Assembly: GCA_014529385.2 (NCBI GenBank)
Contig: CM043962.1
Location: 48,744,598-48,808,597 of the forward strand
Length of the DNA stretch: 64,000 nucleotides
From: Adiantum capillus-veneris
Lineage: Eukaryota; Streptophyta; Polypodiopsida; Polypodiales; Pteridaceae
Direction: 5' to 3'
The notes beneath the pieces are model-generated. The model worked only from the letters and a program-made list of their open reading frames with translations. It searched no databases and was not told the origin of the DNA. The translations under genes and the position numbers were made by a program. Shown one piece after another: positions 32,283 through 44,425 of the stretch; position 1 is the first letter of the stretch, and each line of letters begins with the position of its first letter.

Positions 32283-35200
32283 ATGCACCTACGCTCTAGT
32301 CATGTGCTAGAGGACGAGCACATTGAGAGTGTCTCCGTTTACATTGGCACTCATTATTCCTCTACCTTAGGCTCTAGGCCCTCAGTGGGAACCCAGGGTA
32401 GTACCACTCAGGACCCTCATATAGCGTCTAGTGACTCTTCCTCTGACTACGACATAATGGAGGGTTACCCAATGCCTAATCCTGATAGCTCAAGCCAAGA
32501 CATGCATGCCATGGCCCATGATCCGGGCCAAGCGTGCTTAGCCGTTTGAAGGAAACCTTTAATAGAGCCACTCGCTCCGAACATGGAGCTAACGATGTAA
32601 ATGAGGGGGGTCGGGAAGTAAATTCTCCATTCATGACCAACGTAGACCCTATGCCCTTAGAGAGTGTGCACATGAATACTTCATTCACTGCACCCCCCGA
32701 CTCTTCAGAGCTATTCCCCTCAGAGATTATATTACCTGATGGTAGAAGCCTTGCCAAAGTGCAAGAGGTTGAGTGATATATCATTGCGGCTAGGGAAAAG
32801 GAAATTGAGAGCTTACGCAAGGCGGAGCAACGAAGAGAGTTAAAAGCGAAAGCTCCTATGTCAATATCATTGCTAGGAGAGCAATCGAGTGCTCCTGAAT
32901 TAGCAACCACTAAGGGTCAACCCATAGAGAGCCACATTGCATCTAGTTCAAAGGACACCTGTAGAGCCTCAAGCCTGGATGGAGCGTTCTTAAATGAGAA
33001 CTGGGAGTACGAACTACAAACGAAAACTCTAACCGACCTATACAGAGGTCACACCTATCACATGGGTTGGTTCGATGTTCTACAATCCACAACGGGTGCT
33101 ACTAATGTGGAGAATCAACAACAAAGAGTTTGTGAGGTCATCCACAGGGTTATTGAGCTAGAGAGACAGAACAAGGGGATCCACATGCCTTCAACGGGTC
33201 TCATGAGATTCTTGGATACAGGGAAGGCTAAGCAACCAACCTTATTGCAAATGGAGACTCCCTCTGTAAGACCGATGGATCCTCCATATGTGGTTTTGCC
33301 AGGGGCCTCAATGCAATCTGAGCCTACAAGTGATAGCTTTACTTTTCCAAGTCTAGCTCATCTTTCCCTTGATGACACCACGACTACCATGCCTACCCCA
33401 ATGGTGGGCATGCCAAGGAACACGCCATGGACCTCATTTGTTAGTAAAGCACCACTACATGGTAGCTCAATGCCTGTGAATGTACCTACAAGGGTATACC
33501 AATCGTATACACCTATGGGTGCTCGCACTCATGTAGCCCCTACCCCTACCATCATTTCAACAATCTATGCTCCACAACCACAACACCCAAGCTCTTATTT
33601 CCATGGGACTATACTGGCTAGCATTAGCATGTCACATCTGACGTCTGCTATGCCTAGGGCCACACATATGAACTTGGGGCCACCACATGTCACAACACCG
33701 TACCAAACTTGGAACCCACGGGCTTCCTATGCACCAAGCCCAATGCCAATATCTACTCCACATGTAGTCTCTGGAGCGCCTTCACCCACGGTGCCTGCTC
33801 ACTTAGGTGACCTGGCAACATTTTCTCAAGCTATTGGTCGATCTATTGCTGAGAATATGCATAACAGGCCTGATAGAGAACCTAGAAGTAAGGCAGTACA
33901 AATAGCCAAGCTCACACATAAATTTAGTGGAGACGGAGATATGAGAAAGCATATCGAAGTGTTTGAACAAATATGCAATTCTCTAGGAGAACACAATGAC
34001 CTGCATAAGAGTAATGCTTTAAGCCTAACCTTAAGTGGGAAGGCAGGGGATTGGTATAGAACCCTAAGGGTGGAAGAAAAAACGATTTACCCTACGCTTA
34101 GGAGACTGTTCTTGAAAGAATACATACGAAAGGGAGTGATTTGGGGTGTAGCCTCTCAGCTCCAGAAAGCCCAACGAGAAGAAGGAGAGTTGGTGAGAGA
34201 CTTTATTAGTCGCTTACAACATTTGAATTCTCGATATAATCCAAACGAGCAATTCAACAATAACCAATTGCTTGATAGATTCATTAGGGGATTACGACAT
34301 GAGGATATCTACAATGGCCTAGTCATTACAGGTATCACCACTTGGGAAGCGGTCACCACCAATGCGATCCAACTGAAGGATAATTTAATCATTCAAGGAG
34401 AAAGAGTGTCTATTGAGCCTAAATCTATTAGCTCGCAAGCAACGGGGCATCAGCCAATGACCCTAAAGCCTATTGCTAAGGAGCCAAAAATATATGAGAT
34501 GACTTTAGCAGATCTCACCAAGGCCATTCAAGAGAGTCTTAGAGACAATTCTGCTCCACAAAACAATCATATGTATCCAAGAAGGGAGCAACAATGGTGC
34601 TCAATATGCTATGGTCTACATAGTACAAGTGAATGCCCTACTTTTAGAGTAAATTTCAATGGGAATTGCAATGCCGGTGGGAGGTATGGTCATCAAGCTA
34701 AGGATTGCATAGTATTTAAGCGCGTGATGGCCAATAGACCAACCTTAGCATGGACAGACACACCTCGAGTGCCTGTATTGATGCCGGCTCCACCTCTTGA
34801 ACAAACGTCACAACACATGGTCCCTAGGGCCCAAAATGTTGTTCAAAAAACACCCTTACCACCTTCAGTGCTAGGACCGCAACCACCACATCCGAGAATC
34901 ACTTCTGTGAATCAAGTGGGTTATGAGTCATCTATTGCTTGTTTGGAAGGTTGTGAGGAAGATATAGACCCTAATACTACCTATGGGATGGATGCGCTTG
35001 AAGGAAGTCCACAATACTACATGGAGGACTATTGGGGACAAGTCAAACCTGTCTATCAAGTAGCTGCTCTTGCTGCAAGAGGCCAAAATATCAATTACAC
35101 CGCTAAGAGACCACCTCTTAATTGCTATGAGTGTGGAGGTCCACATCATGTGGCTAAGTGTCCTATTAGGCTACAAAAGAACGCCACACTAATGAAAACC

Positions 35201-35789
35201 AATCAAGCAAGCACGTCTACAATGCCGATACTCATGTGTAATCGATGTGGCTTAGATCATTTGATTGCCCAATGTCCGAATAATCCAAATGCGCCAAAGA
35301 TCATGCCATTAAACTTGATTGCCATCACAAAGTACACATGTGGTACCAGTAAATGTACTCACACAATCGATGCTCCAAAAACAAAATTATATTCTTGAAG
35401 AAAGAGACATGGCATCAATTGCCCAATCTCAGAGAAAGAAGAAAACACGAAGGAAGAGATTGCAAAAAGTAGCGAAGTCAGACCCGAGTTCAAAGACCAA
35501 CATAGGGACTGGTGACAACCCCATATATATGAACGACGCTGAAGAGGATTTTGATTCAGGTGAAACCATGGAGACCAAAACGACCACTAGGAAAGAAACC
35601 AACAAGGAAGATTGTCATGAGTCACAAGGGCCAGGATCCAAGAAGAAGATAGGAAATTATCCAAACCCTACAGAGGAGATTGAGCGGGTCAGGAAATTAA
35701 GGAGTTTGGTAGAAGATACCCAAAAGGATCTAGAGCCAACACCTAGACAGATCCAAATTACAGACACAATGTTCCCTACGCAACAATAA
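32283..35789 (+). pseudogene. gag of element C, with tandem zinc knuckles
   Basis: Starts MHLRSSHV at 32283, like gag of element B (MNLRSGRN). A frameshift near 32540 and a TGA at 32774-32776 precede the long open part 32858-35398. Domains: Pro/Thr-rich N region; capsid at about 33890-34400 (KFSGDGD, LSGKAGDWY, FISRLQHLNSRY); then four knuckle-like motifs: CSICYGLHSTSEC, CNAGGRYGHQAKDC (second Cys is Gly), CYECGGPHHVAKC and CNRCGLDHLIAQC. Three of them have the short CX2CX3HX4C spacing. A frameshift near 35390 leads into a Lys-rich segment to 35789. Confidence 0.75.
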
Positions 35790-36219
35790 CCTCAGAAAGT
35801 ACATAGACCTCTAGCCATACCTAGTATCATCCACAAAGAAAGTGACATAAAGTCATGGGAAAGTGGACGTACTCACTTCTTGTTGGAAAGAATGTTTACA
35901 GAGGGACTACCTGACCCTATCAAAGAAATGGAGATCCCATCTTCCTCACATCAAGGGACGGAAGCCTAAAAGGTGCCGTTAAATATTGCCAAATTGATCG
36001 ACTTCATGGCTTCACAAGTTAGAACTACCATCATGTCCAAACTATATGGAGACCTTGAGCTATTCTTAGCTCTTTGAGCTTTCCTCAATGGAGAACTGAA
36101 GGTCGGGCTACCACAATTTGCACAGATGGATGGAGCTAGGGAGATGCCAATAGAGAAGAAACACTTAGATCCACAACCCAACCTAGACAAGGACCCTATT
36201 GTAGAAATACCTGTTAACA

Positions 36220-36854
36220 AGTTGAGACAATAATTTGAGGGAGATGAATCCAATGCAACCATACCAATCACTACCAAGGGATTAATTGTGAAGGGAATCC
36301 TTGATGGTGGCGCTGGGGTTAGCATTGTGACTAAAAATTGCTGGGAAACTATGGGAAGACCTCACCTTGTGACCACAACCATAGTAGTGAAGATGGCCAA
36401 TGGGTCTATTGTTAAACCTATTGGTATGCTAGAAGATCTCAAGATCAAGGTCTTTGGACATAAAATAAGAATTACCTTCATTGTTATGGATTTCATTAAG
36501 CACACTATGGCATCTGAGATGATCTTAGGACGTCCTTTCATGAGGGAAGCAAAAATGGTGCATGACTGGTCTAAAAACCATGTCTACTTGCAGTTCCAAG
36601 ATTCTGTCATTCAAGTGGATCTTGTAACTGGTGGAGCACATCCTCTAGGAAACAAGTTTATAATTGATCATAAATCTGACACCACAATTCACTCGGCCCC
36701 ATTGCAGTATTGTTCCACGTGTAAAGCGGACACTGATGTTGGGGAAGATTCTCCTTATATGGATGTACTACCTGGGATGACTAAGTCGGACAATGTGGAT
36801 TGGGTGCACCTAGCAACAACCATAGATACTCGGGGAAATAGGGGGACGACCTAG
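36220..36854 (+). pseudogene. Protease PR1 of element C
   Basis: ILDGGAGVSIVTKNCWETMG (~36297) is the active-site region, with D-G-G for D-S/T-G. The flap-side and C-terminal box is MILGRPFMREAKMVHDW (~36520). The enzyme would cleave the polyprotein. The frame is open over the domain but not joined to gag, because 35790-36220 has stops. Confidence 0.7.
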
Positions 36855-36875
36855 GTAACACCCGAGGGGGATGAA

Positions 36876-37928
36876 ATGCTACCACTCGTACCATTTAATA
36901 TGCTAGAAGCAATGCATATAACTTCTGATGACCTACAAGATGAAGGTTTGACTGGCATTGGAACTAGTAGCGTCTCACAAGACTATAGCCCACACGATTT
37001 GGGGTCAGAATCATCAATTAAAATTGACTCTGAGGATGAAAAATCTGAGTTAAATCTTAGCGCAAATGTAGGGACAAACCATTCAGGGCCCAGTGATACC
37101 CTAGATGACAATCTATCCAAGGGAGCTAAAGACACAAGTAGCAATTCATATAGTGACTCTTCACTAGAGATCGGCCGTAATTGAAAATTAGACAAGAAGA
37201 GTAAGAGATATAAGAGGCGACGACATCGAGCAAATGTGCGTGCTAGAATAAATGAAAAGAAATCTACTACAGAATGGCTTAATTATATTGGGGTATGTGA
37301 TGCTCATCAAAAGTTGGTAGATAACTGGGGTGAATACCTTCAAAGCGTTATGTGGTGTAGTCCACAACCCATTGACATCACACAGCTAGAGGCTACAGAG
37401 AAGCCAAAGTTGAGCCGTACCGTAAGGAGACGACAAAATCGAGAGTTAGCTCAACAACGAAAGGAATCGGAAGTGAAATCAAAGTCCACAGAACAACGAG
37501 ACCCCACAGACTTACACCCTGCACCTGAACATTTCGAATCCTACACCACAGACGAACGTAAGGTTGTGTTTACAAAGTCTCAAAGGAAACCTATCGATGG
37601 AAGCAATGGAGTCTACGATGGTCCAACGATACTTAAGGAAATAGAGCTAGCAGACCCAGGAGAAGAGTCCAAACATATTTTCATTGCCCAAGATCTGAAA
37701 GAGACTGAAGAGTGTGTACTTAAAGAACTTCTCAAGGATTTTAGGGATATATTTTCTTGGACATATCATGATATGAAAGGTGTTCTACCTTTCGTGGTGC
37801 AACACACAATCCCCATGAATAGCATGGCTAAACCAGTTCAGCAACGACCCTACCCAATGAATCCTAAATATGCAAAGAACTTCTCAAGGAATTTAGGGAT
37901 ATATTTTCTTGGACATATCATGATATGA
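36876..37928 (+). pseudogene. Protease-RT linker and RT lead-in of element C
   Basis: 36876-37184 is an acidic linker. 37236-37928 leads into RT (LADPGEESKHIFIAQDL, FRDIFSWTYHDMKGV, QQRPYPMNPKYAK). From 37722 the lead-in is present three times in tandem, which destroys the frame. Confidence 0.65.
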
Positions 37929-38177
37929 AAGGTGCTCCACCTTTCGTGGTGCAACACACAATCCCCATGAATAGCATGGCTAAACCAGTTCAGCAACGAC
38001 CCTACCCAATGAATCCTAAATATGCAAAGAACTTCTCAAGGAATTTAGGGATATATTTTCTTGGACATATCATGATATGAAAGGTGTTCCACCTTTCGTG
38101 GTGCAACACACAATCCCCATGAATAGCATGGCTAAACCAGTTCAGCAACGACCCTACCCAATGAATCCTAAATATGC
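37722..38177 (+). repeat. 152-bp tandem triplication inside RT
   Basis: Three nearly identical units start at 37722, 37874 and 38026 (AAAGAACTTCTCAAGGA or close variants). The period of 152 is not a multiple of three, so each extra copy shifts the frame. The copies are almost the same, so the event is young compared with other lesions. Confidence 0.85.
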
Positions 38178-39528
38178 AAAGATCATTCAAGAAGAGATTG
38201 AAAATCTTGTGAAATGCGGATTCATATACCTTATTGAGCACTCAGAATGGGTGTCTCCAATAGTGATTGTGCCAAAAAAGAATGGGAAACTCAGAGTGTG
38301 TGTGTATCTCAAGAAGGTCAATGCCGCCACTAGGAGGTACCATTACCTCTTGCCATATTCAGAACATCTGCTTGAAAGAGTTGCAGGGAAGGAAGCTTAT
38401 AGCTTTTTAGATGGGTACTTTGGCTACAATCAAATCACAATTGCGCTAGAGGACCAAGCTAAAACAGCCTTTATAACTGAATTTGGAGTGTTCGCATTTT
38501 GTGTTATGGCTTTTGGCTTAACCAATGCCCCTGATACCTTTCAAAGATTAATAAACACTGCTTTTAGAGAATATTTGAGGGAGTTTTGTGAAGCTTTCTT
38601 AAGACGACCTTTCTCTTGGAAAGAACATCTATCATGCTTACGAAAAGTATTTGAGAAGTGCAGATTGTATCATATCTCCTTAAACCCTTTCAAATGCCAA
38701 TTTTGTGTTAAACATGGAGTCATTTTAGGGTATATAGTGTCCAAAAATGGGATTTCCACAGATGAAAGCAAAATTAAAGCCATTGCTGAATTGCCACCAC
38801 CTACAAACTATAAAGGAGTTCAAAGGTTCATGGGCCATGTTGGTTATTATCGACGGTCTATTTTAAACTTTGCCGAGATAGCTAGTCCTTTGTACAAGCT
38901 TCTTATTGAGTTTCACTGGACCACGGAGTGTGACCATGCTTATGAGTCATTGAAAAAGACCTTGACTAGCACTCCTATTTTACGAGTGCTCGATTGGAAT
39001 GTAATTTTCCATGTGCGTATTGATGCATCGAACTTTGCTATTGGGTGTGTTCTAGCTCAACTGGAAGAACATAAATTGGACTACCCCATTAGCTTTGCAA
39101 GTCGTCAATTGAATGATGCCAAGAGAAACTACACCACTACAGAGCGAGAAGGTTTAGCTATGATTTATGTAGTAAAGAAATTTTGCTACTACCTTCTTGC
39201 CAACAAGTTTGTTTTCTATGTGGATCATCAAGCCTTGTTGTATCTAGTAAATAAACCTTGTTCCACGGGTAGAATTACACGATGGTTGTTAATTATCCTA
39301 GAGTTTGATTTTACCATTGTAGTGAGACTTGGTAAAAAACATGTCATGGCAGATCATTTGTCTTGCATACCCAATGGTGAAGCCCCTACTAAAGTTGATG
39401 ATGAATTTCCTGATACTTCTCTATTTCTAGTTGAGACCATACCTGAATGGAGTGAGAAGATTGTGAACTTTCTAGTTAATGGTTTTCCACCCAAAGAGCT
39501 TTGTAAGGACATAGCTCGAAAACTGTAA
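38077..39528 (+). pseudogene. Reverse transcriptase and RNase H of element C
   Basis: RT boxes: PKKNGKLRVCVYLKKVNAAT, YSFLDGYFGYNQ and MAFGLTNAPDTFQRL. At the catalytic YxDD box the frame reads EAFLRRPFSW; the G-A-C-G-A-C codons lie in another frame because of small indels. RNase H: IDASNFAIGCVLAQ, YTTTEREGLAMIY, YVDHQALLYLVNK and VMADHLSCIP. The frame is otherwise open for 483 codons. Without YxDD the RT cannot work. Confidence 0.75.
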
Positions 39529-40751
39529 AAAGAATGTGAGCCTTATCCTCTCATTGTAGGAATCTCTATGGGGTAGGGAAGGACGATATTCTTAGATGTT
39601 GTGCCCGTAAGGATGAGTATTTGTACATACTGCAAGAAACCCACAGGGGTATCGCCGGAGGACATTTCTCAGGGGAACTAACAGCTAGAAAGGTGTTGCA
39701 ATCAGGTTATTGGTGGCCTACCTTATTCAAAGATGCATGACTTTTTGCAAAAGGATGTGATGAATGCCAACGTTACAAGATCACACAACAAAAAGATAAG
39801 ATGCCCTCACATCCTGTTAAAGTGACTCAACCATTTGAAAAATGGGCTTTGGACTTTGTAGGCCCTATTAGTCCGGCAACTCGTAGTACTCAATCTCGAT
39901 ATGTTATTGTTTCCACTGACTATGTGACAAAGAGGGTGGAAGCCAGGGCAACACGTAAGGCTGATGCGAGGTTAACTGCAAAGTTTCTCTTTGAGAACAT
40001 TATTACAAGATTTGGTTGTCCCTTTGAGATTGTGAGTGATAATGGCACTCATTTTATAAATGGAGTGATAAAAGAACTCACTGCCAACTTCATGATAGCT
40101 CACCATAACTCCACACCTTATTATCCACAAGCAAATGGCCAAGCTGAGAGCACCAACAAGACCTTAATCTCTATCTTGACCAAAATGGTGGAAGCTCATC
40201 GCACAGATCGGGATTTAAAGCTGACTTCAGCTTTATGGGCTTATCGTACTGCGTACAAAGTTGCTATTAACTACACACCGTTTAAGATGGTGTATGGCCA
40301 AGAAGCGGTTATGCCATGGGAGTTTGTCATTTTTAGTCTTCGAGTAGCTTCTTAAGAAGGTTGGAATGGTAACCCCTTAGTTGAGCGATTATATATCCTT
40401 GAAAGGCTAGATGAAGAGAGGCAATTAGCTGTGCAAAATACACTTGTGGAGAAAGATAGAAGGAAGAAATGGTTTGATCGTCATCTAAAGAACAAAGATA
40501 TCAATGTTGGTGATAAGGTCCTTATGTATGGAGTGCATAATGAAAAGAAAAAGTTGAAATATGCGGGAAAAGGACCATATAGAGTATGTGAAATCACCCC
40601 ACAAGGAACCATTCGTGTGGAAACTCTAGATAGAATTGAAACCATTGGATTCCTCAATCAGAGTAAATTCAAAAGGTACTATGATCCTCTAAGCCAGGAA
40701 GAGCTACGTGCCATCCATAAAAAAAGGCAGCCAAGGCACAAACAAAATTGA
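39529..40751 (+). pseudogene. Integrase of element C
   Basis: 39560-39790 carries one H2C2 zinc module (ETHRGIAGGHFSG, YWWPTLF, then a stop and CDECQR). The core 39801-40355 keeps the three acidic residues: ALDFVGP, VSDNGTHF and NGQAESTNKTL. A stop at 40353-40355 separates the C-terminal part (40431-40751: VGDKVLMYG, KGPYRV, FLNQSKFKRYYD). No chromodomain follows. The frame then shifts into a Lys/Arg/Glu linker. Confidence 0.75.
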
Positions 40752-41182
40752 AGAAGATACAAGCTCAAGCTGAGGCTAAAGAGCGACAACAACGCATAAG
40801 ACGCAAACGAGAGGCCAACCTTGGAGTTTCACATGCATTCCACGTTGAAATAGAGGATGATTGGTTGGACTCAGACACACCTCTACAATACCCTATTGAG
40901 CTAAATAGCGCCTATGGAAAAGTGCTATATAACGCCTTATTGGACATGGGTGCTAAATATAATCTGTTGTCATATGGAGTTTGGTGTCAGTTAGGGAAGC
41001 CACCTCTATTTGAGAGTATTATCCAAGTTAAGGGTGTCAACAAGAAAAAAACTACAATTGTTGGTATCTGGCACACTTCTGTCAGTTATGAAAATGGGGT
41101 TGTAGCTCAAGACTTTTTGGTCATGCCTGCTGGAACTATGGAGGGCAACATAAACCTTGGACGCACATGGATGCACTATTGA
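40748..41182 (+). pseudogene. Second retropepsin-like domain (PR2) after integrase, element C
   Basis: The segment starts with a basic helical linker (QAQAEAKERQQRIRRKRE). A retropepsin-like pattern follows: NALLDMGAKYNLLSYGVWCQ with Asp66, flanked as in plant retroelement proteases (LLDxGAxxNLL), and ~70 residues later INLGRTWM, matching the ILGRPFM box of PR1. The active triad reads D-M-G. Element B carries the same linker and LLDSGA at the same place, so this is a lineage trait and not an insertion. The role is unknown; a decayed or regulatory protease is possible. Confidence 0.55.
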
Positions 41183-42200
41183 TTGGGGTACTGGTAGTGT
41201 CATGACGCAACCACCGACTCTTACCCCTATCTTTGAAGCAGAGTCACCTACATTGTAGACTCTAGCAAAGTTGCAGGATAGCCAAGATTCAAAAGTGGTT
41301 AACTCGTCCTTGTCAGCTGCCCATTTACCTAGCACTTCAACCCTTGTAGTTACAGCAAGCAGTAATATTGCAAGCACTCAACCTGCACAACCTAAGAGTA
41401 CATATCAATGGGTCCCCAAGGCCTTACTTCCAGATACCTCAACCCTTCCATCCATTTCAAGAAAAACTTCTTATGGAAAACTAAGAGCGCACTCTAGGAG
41501 AGTTAAGACCAAATCATGATGGATTCCAAAAATACTATTGGAAGCCCAAGGCTACTATGAAGGAAATGATCAAATCTCGGTGCCAAAATGTAAATTGTGC
41601 TTTTACTTATCACCTGTCCCATGTGAGCCCAATGCCGTAGCTCCAAAAAGAGATTGAAGATCGTGGAAAGGAAAAAATCATGGAATGCTACATACCTGCT
41701 CCAGAGCTAGTTTGGGTACCGAAGAAAGGACGATTTGTTCCAACTAGCTCAAGAACACAAAAGTCAAATGAAGCTTCTAGCTCCTTATGTAATGCATCCA
41801 TAGAGGTAAAAGCTTCTCCACAGCCTCCACCTCCATGAAGCTACAAAGGAATTCACACCTCCCAGTATTCAAGAATCACCTAATGAACCACTTCAAGTTC
41901 GATCCTGGGAGAGTACCTTACCACCCTTGCAACTCGATGAGGCACCTAAGGTAATAGAAAACTAATGGCAAAAATCCTCACCTATTACCAACTGGAACAA
42001 TTGGTTTCAAAGGGTGACGAGAACATTTCAAACAATATGACCTACCCAAGGAAGGGGGGAGTTCTCACTTATGTCAATATTTTGGATCCCCATCCTCTTA
42101 AATTTTCTTTCCTGACATCTGAACTCTGCAATGGAGGGACTGTATATCCATAGCCTTATACTAGTTCTAGCAAACAAAAAAAAAATATAACAAATAGTAA
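41183..42200 (+). pseudogene. Post-PR2 tail with W-x-P-K motifs, element C
   Basis: Broken frames carry QWVPKALLP (~41408), WIPKILLEAQ just after a TGA (~41519) and VWVPKKGRFVP (~41710). Element B has seven such motifs at the same position. Function unknown. Confidence 0.45.
42047..42061 (+). other. Internal polypurine tract of element C
   Basis: AAGGAAGGGGGGAG lies 1.9 kb before the 3' LTR and resembles the terminal tract AGGAAGGGGGGCA at 43970-43979. It could prime plus-strand DNA internally. Confidence 0.45.
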
Positions 42201-42341
42201 AAGAGCAAGAGCGACTAATAACGAGAGAGCACCCTATGAGAACCTACACATAATTCCAAATTCACCATGTCATATCAAGCAGCACACAAAAACAACTCTT
42301 ATGTTTTAAAGACCTAACTAAATCTATTTGTATTCTCAGGG

Positions 42342-42764
42342 ATGGCTAGTTCACCAGAGGCATGCGCTTCTATTTTTTATGAAAGGTACCCTTTTTCTTC
42401 TTCTCAAGTGTTTCACATCTACTACCCTATACTTTCTTGCAAACGGGATCTGGTAGAGAGACTTGCACATGAGAGAAATTTTGAGGAGTTAGAATGGCTG
42501 ATACGTCTATGGTTAACTAGTGATCCCTACCCAATAGCGAATGTTTCTCCAGTGGCACATGCTTATTCTTTTGCACAAGATGAGTATCCACGCATAGCGA
42601 GGTTCTTGATTAACACGCTTGCGCAAGAGGATGATGAAGACGAAATAATAGAGACTAAGGAAGACTATGGCCTCACAGAAAATGATTTTGTTTATCTAGA
42701 TGATGAGGATAGAGGCCTAGCCTTAGGGTGGCCACCCGGTTTACGTAATATCCTCTTTCCTTGA
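42342..42764 (+). CDS. 140-aa accessory ORF (aORF) of element C, unknown function
   Basis: An intact frame with ATG in good context (GGGATGGCT). No domain is recognised. The first half is mixed and aromatic (IFYERYPFSSSQVFHIYYP, then a Leu-rich stretch WLIRLWL); the end is very acidic (EDDEDEII, YLDDEDRG) and closes LGWPPGLRNILFP. There is no signal peptide or clear membrane segment, so it is not a typical env-like protein. It sits in sense between pol and the 3' LTR. It directly follows a CTAAC branch-point-like box (42314-42318) and TATTCTCAG (acceptor at 42339), so it could be expressed from a spliced RNA. It is open while the rest of the element is broken, though at this length chance is not excluded. 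Confidence 0.45.
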   Translation: MASSPEACASIFYERYPFSSSQVFHIYYPILSCKRDLVERLAHERNFEELEWLIRLWLTSDPYPIANVSPVAHAYSFAQDEYPRIARFLINTLAQEDDEDEIIETKEDYGLTENDFVYLDDEDRGLALGWPPGLRNILFP

Positions 42765-43979
42765 TTCTAAAAGGGACGACAGATAGGTAGGTTAGGGGTC
42801 TGGATTGCGTTTTGAGTTTGTTTTCTAGGAGTTTTAATTTTTTCACACTGACATGCCTCCTAGAGGTATAGTGCTTGTTGTTTGATATTGTTATATAGGA
42901 CTTATATGGATTTCCATCCACATGGCTGAGGACATTCTGCTTCGACGAAATGAGCAACTCCATACCTCCAGGTGTACTACTTTCCATGATTCATACTGGT
43001 GTGGATATGTATAAATGCTAATTGTGGTTTTTCATGGTTTGTTTAAGTGCAATAGTTATGTTTGTTATTTTCCATTATAGATGTATAAATTTGTCTTTGC
43101 TTAAGTTGATTGAACTAGAGTTTAATCTTATGGATGAGCCTTGAGATTAGGAGACCGTGACTTTAGGTTAACTCATTTACTTGACCACTAGGCCTAGCTG
43201 ATAAAATTATGTGAGTATTTGAGACGTTAGGAATGTTTTAGGCATAGAGAAGCTTGCTCATTTAAACAACAAAAGACACTAGTGAGAATACCAAGGAAAT
43301 GGAAGCAAAAAACTTAAGTTTCACAAATGAAAAATCTTACGCTGGAAGAGAAATCCTGGCTTGATTTGGTACTTCACTCACATGTATTGTCTATGGTACT
43401 AGAGCCCTAGAGGTTCCCAGTGTGGGCATTTTTCCTTGAGAAGCAAAAAGCCTCGGACATACAAAATAAGCACACACGTCAAATGATTGTGAACAAAAGT
43501 AAAAGAAAAAATTTTAAAAATGACAATTAAAAAACTTCCATCGAGCTTACAGTTAAAATTTCAAGCTTTTGTTTGGAGTTGTGAGAGCTAGTTGGCTAAT
43601 CAAAGCTGAAAAGCACAATTAGGGAATCTTGCATTTAGATAATCTTCTTAGCTTAGCTAGTACTAGAGTAGTTGTTTTAACCTTAGTCATAGCTAACTAA
43701 TTGATAAACTCACCCATAAGCCCAAAACTCTTGATTAATTAATTTCTTCAAAGTGAAATTTATTTGTCCTTAATGGCAGTCTAGCATTTCATAAATCTTG
43801 CATTTACTCATTTCGACATGTACTTTACATTCCTCTCATGATTTATGGCCATATAATTTTGCTTGCATAAAACAACGACTTTGCCTTGCAGATTCAAATC
43901 CAGATGCTCTACAACATGGACATAACGGGCTTTCTCTCACTAGCTTCCGAGGGTGGAATCTACATCAGGAAGGGGGGCA
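42765..43979 (+). other. 3' untranslated region and terminal polypurine tract of element C
   Basis: No gene in ~1.2 kb. It ends in CAGGAAGGGGGGCA (about 43967-43979), abutting the LTR at 43980. Confidence 0.6.
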
Positions 43980-44294
43980 TGTTACCACCAAGCGATCACC
44001 ACCACCAAGCAACCACCTTTTATGTAGCATATTATGTTATTGGCCGCTAGTAGTATATTATGATATTGGCCGGGCTTGTTGGTCAGGTAGGAATGGTTAA
44101 GAGTGATCACTGATTAGAGGTGCACTTTAAACTGGAACGTATAAGGTTTGGATAAGATTGGCTCAGTATGGGCACCGAAATGTGAACGGGAAAGCCCATA
44201 TAAAAGTCAATCTAAACCTAAAATACCTCATTCTCTCATTTGTGCAATGCAAGAAGAGTGCTCTTGATCCATCTCCTTCTCCGTCTCCCTTGTG

Positions 44295-44333
<39 letters not shown>

Positions 44334-44338
44334 ACGCG

Positions 44339-44425
<87 letters not shown>

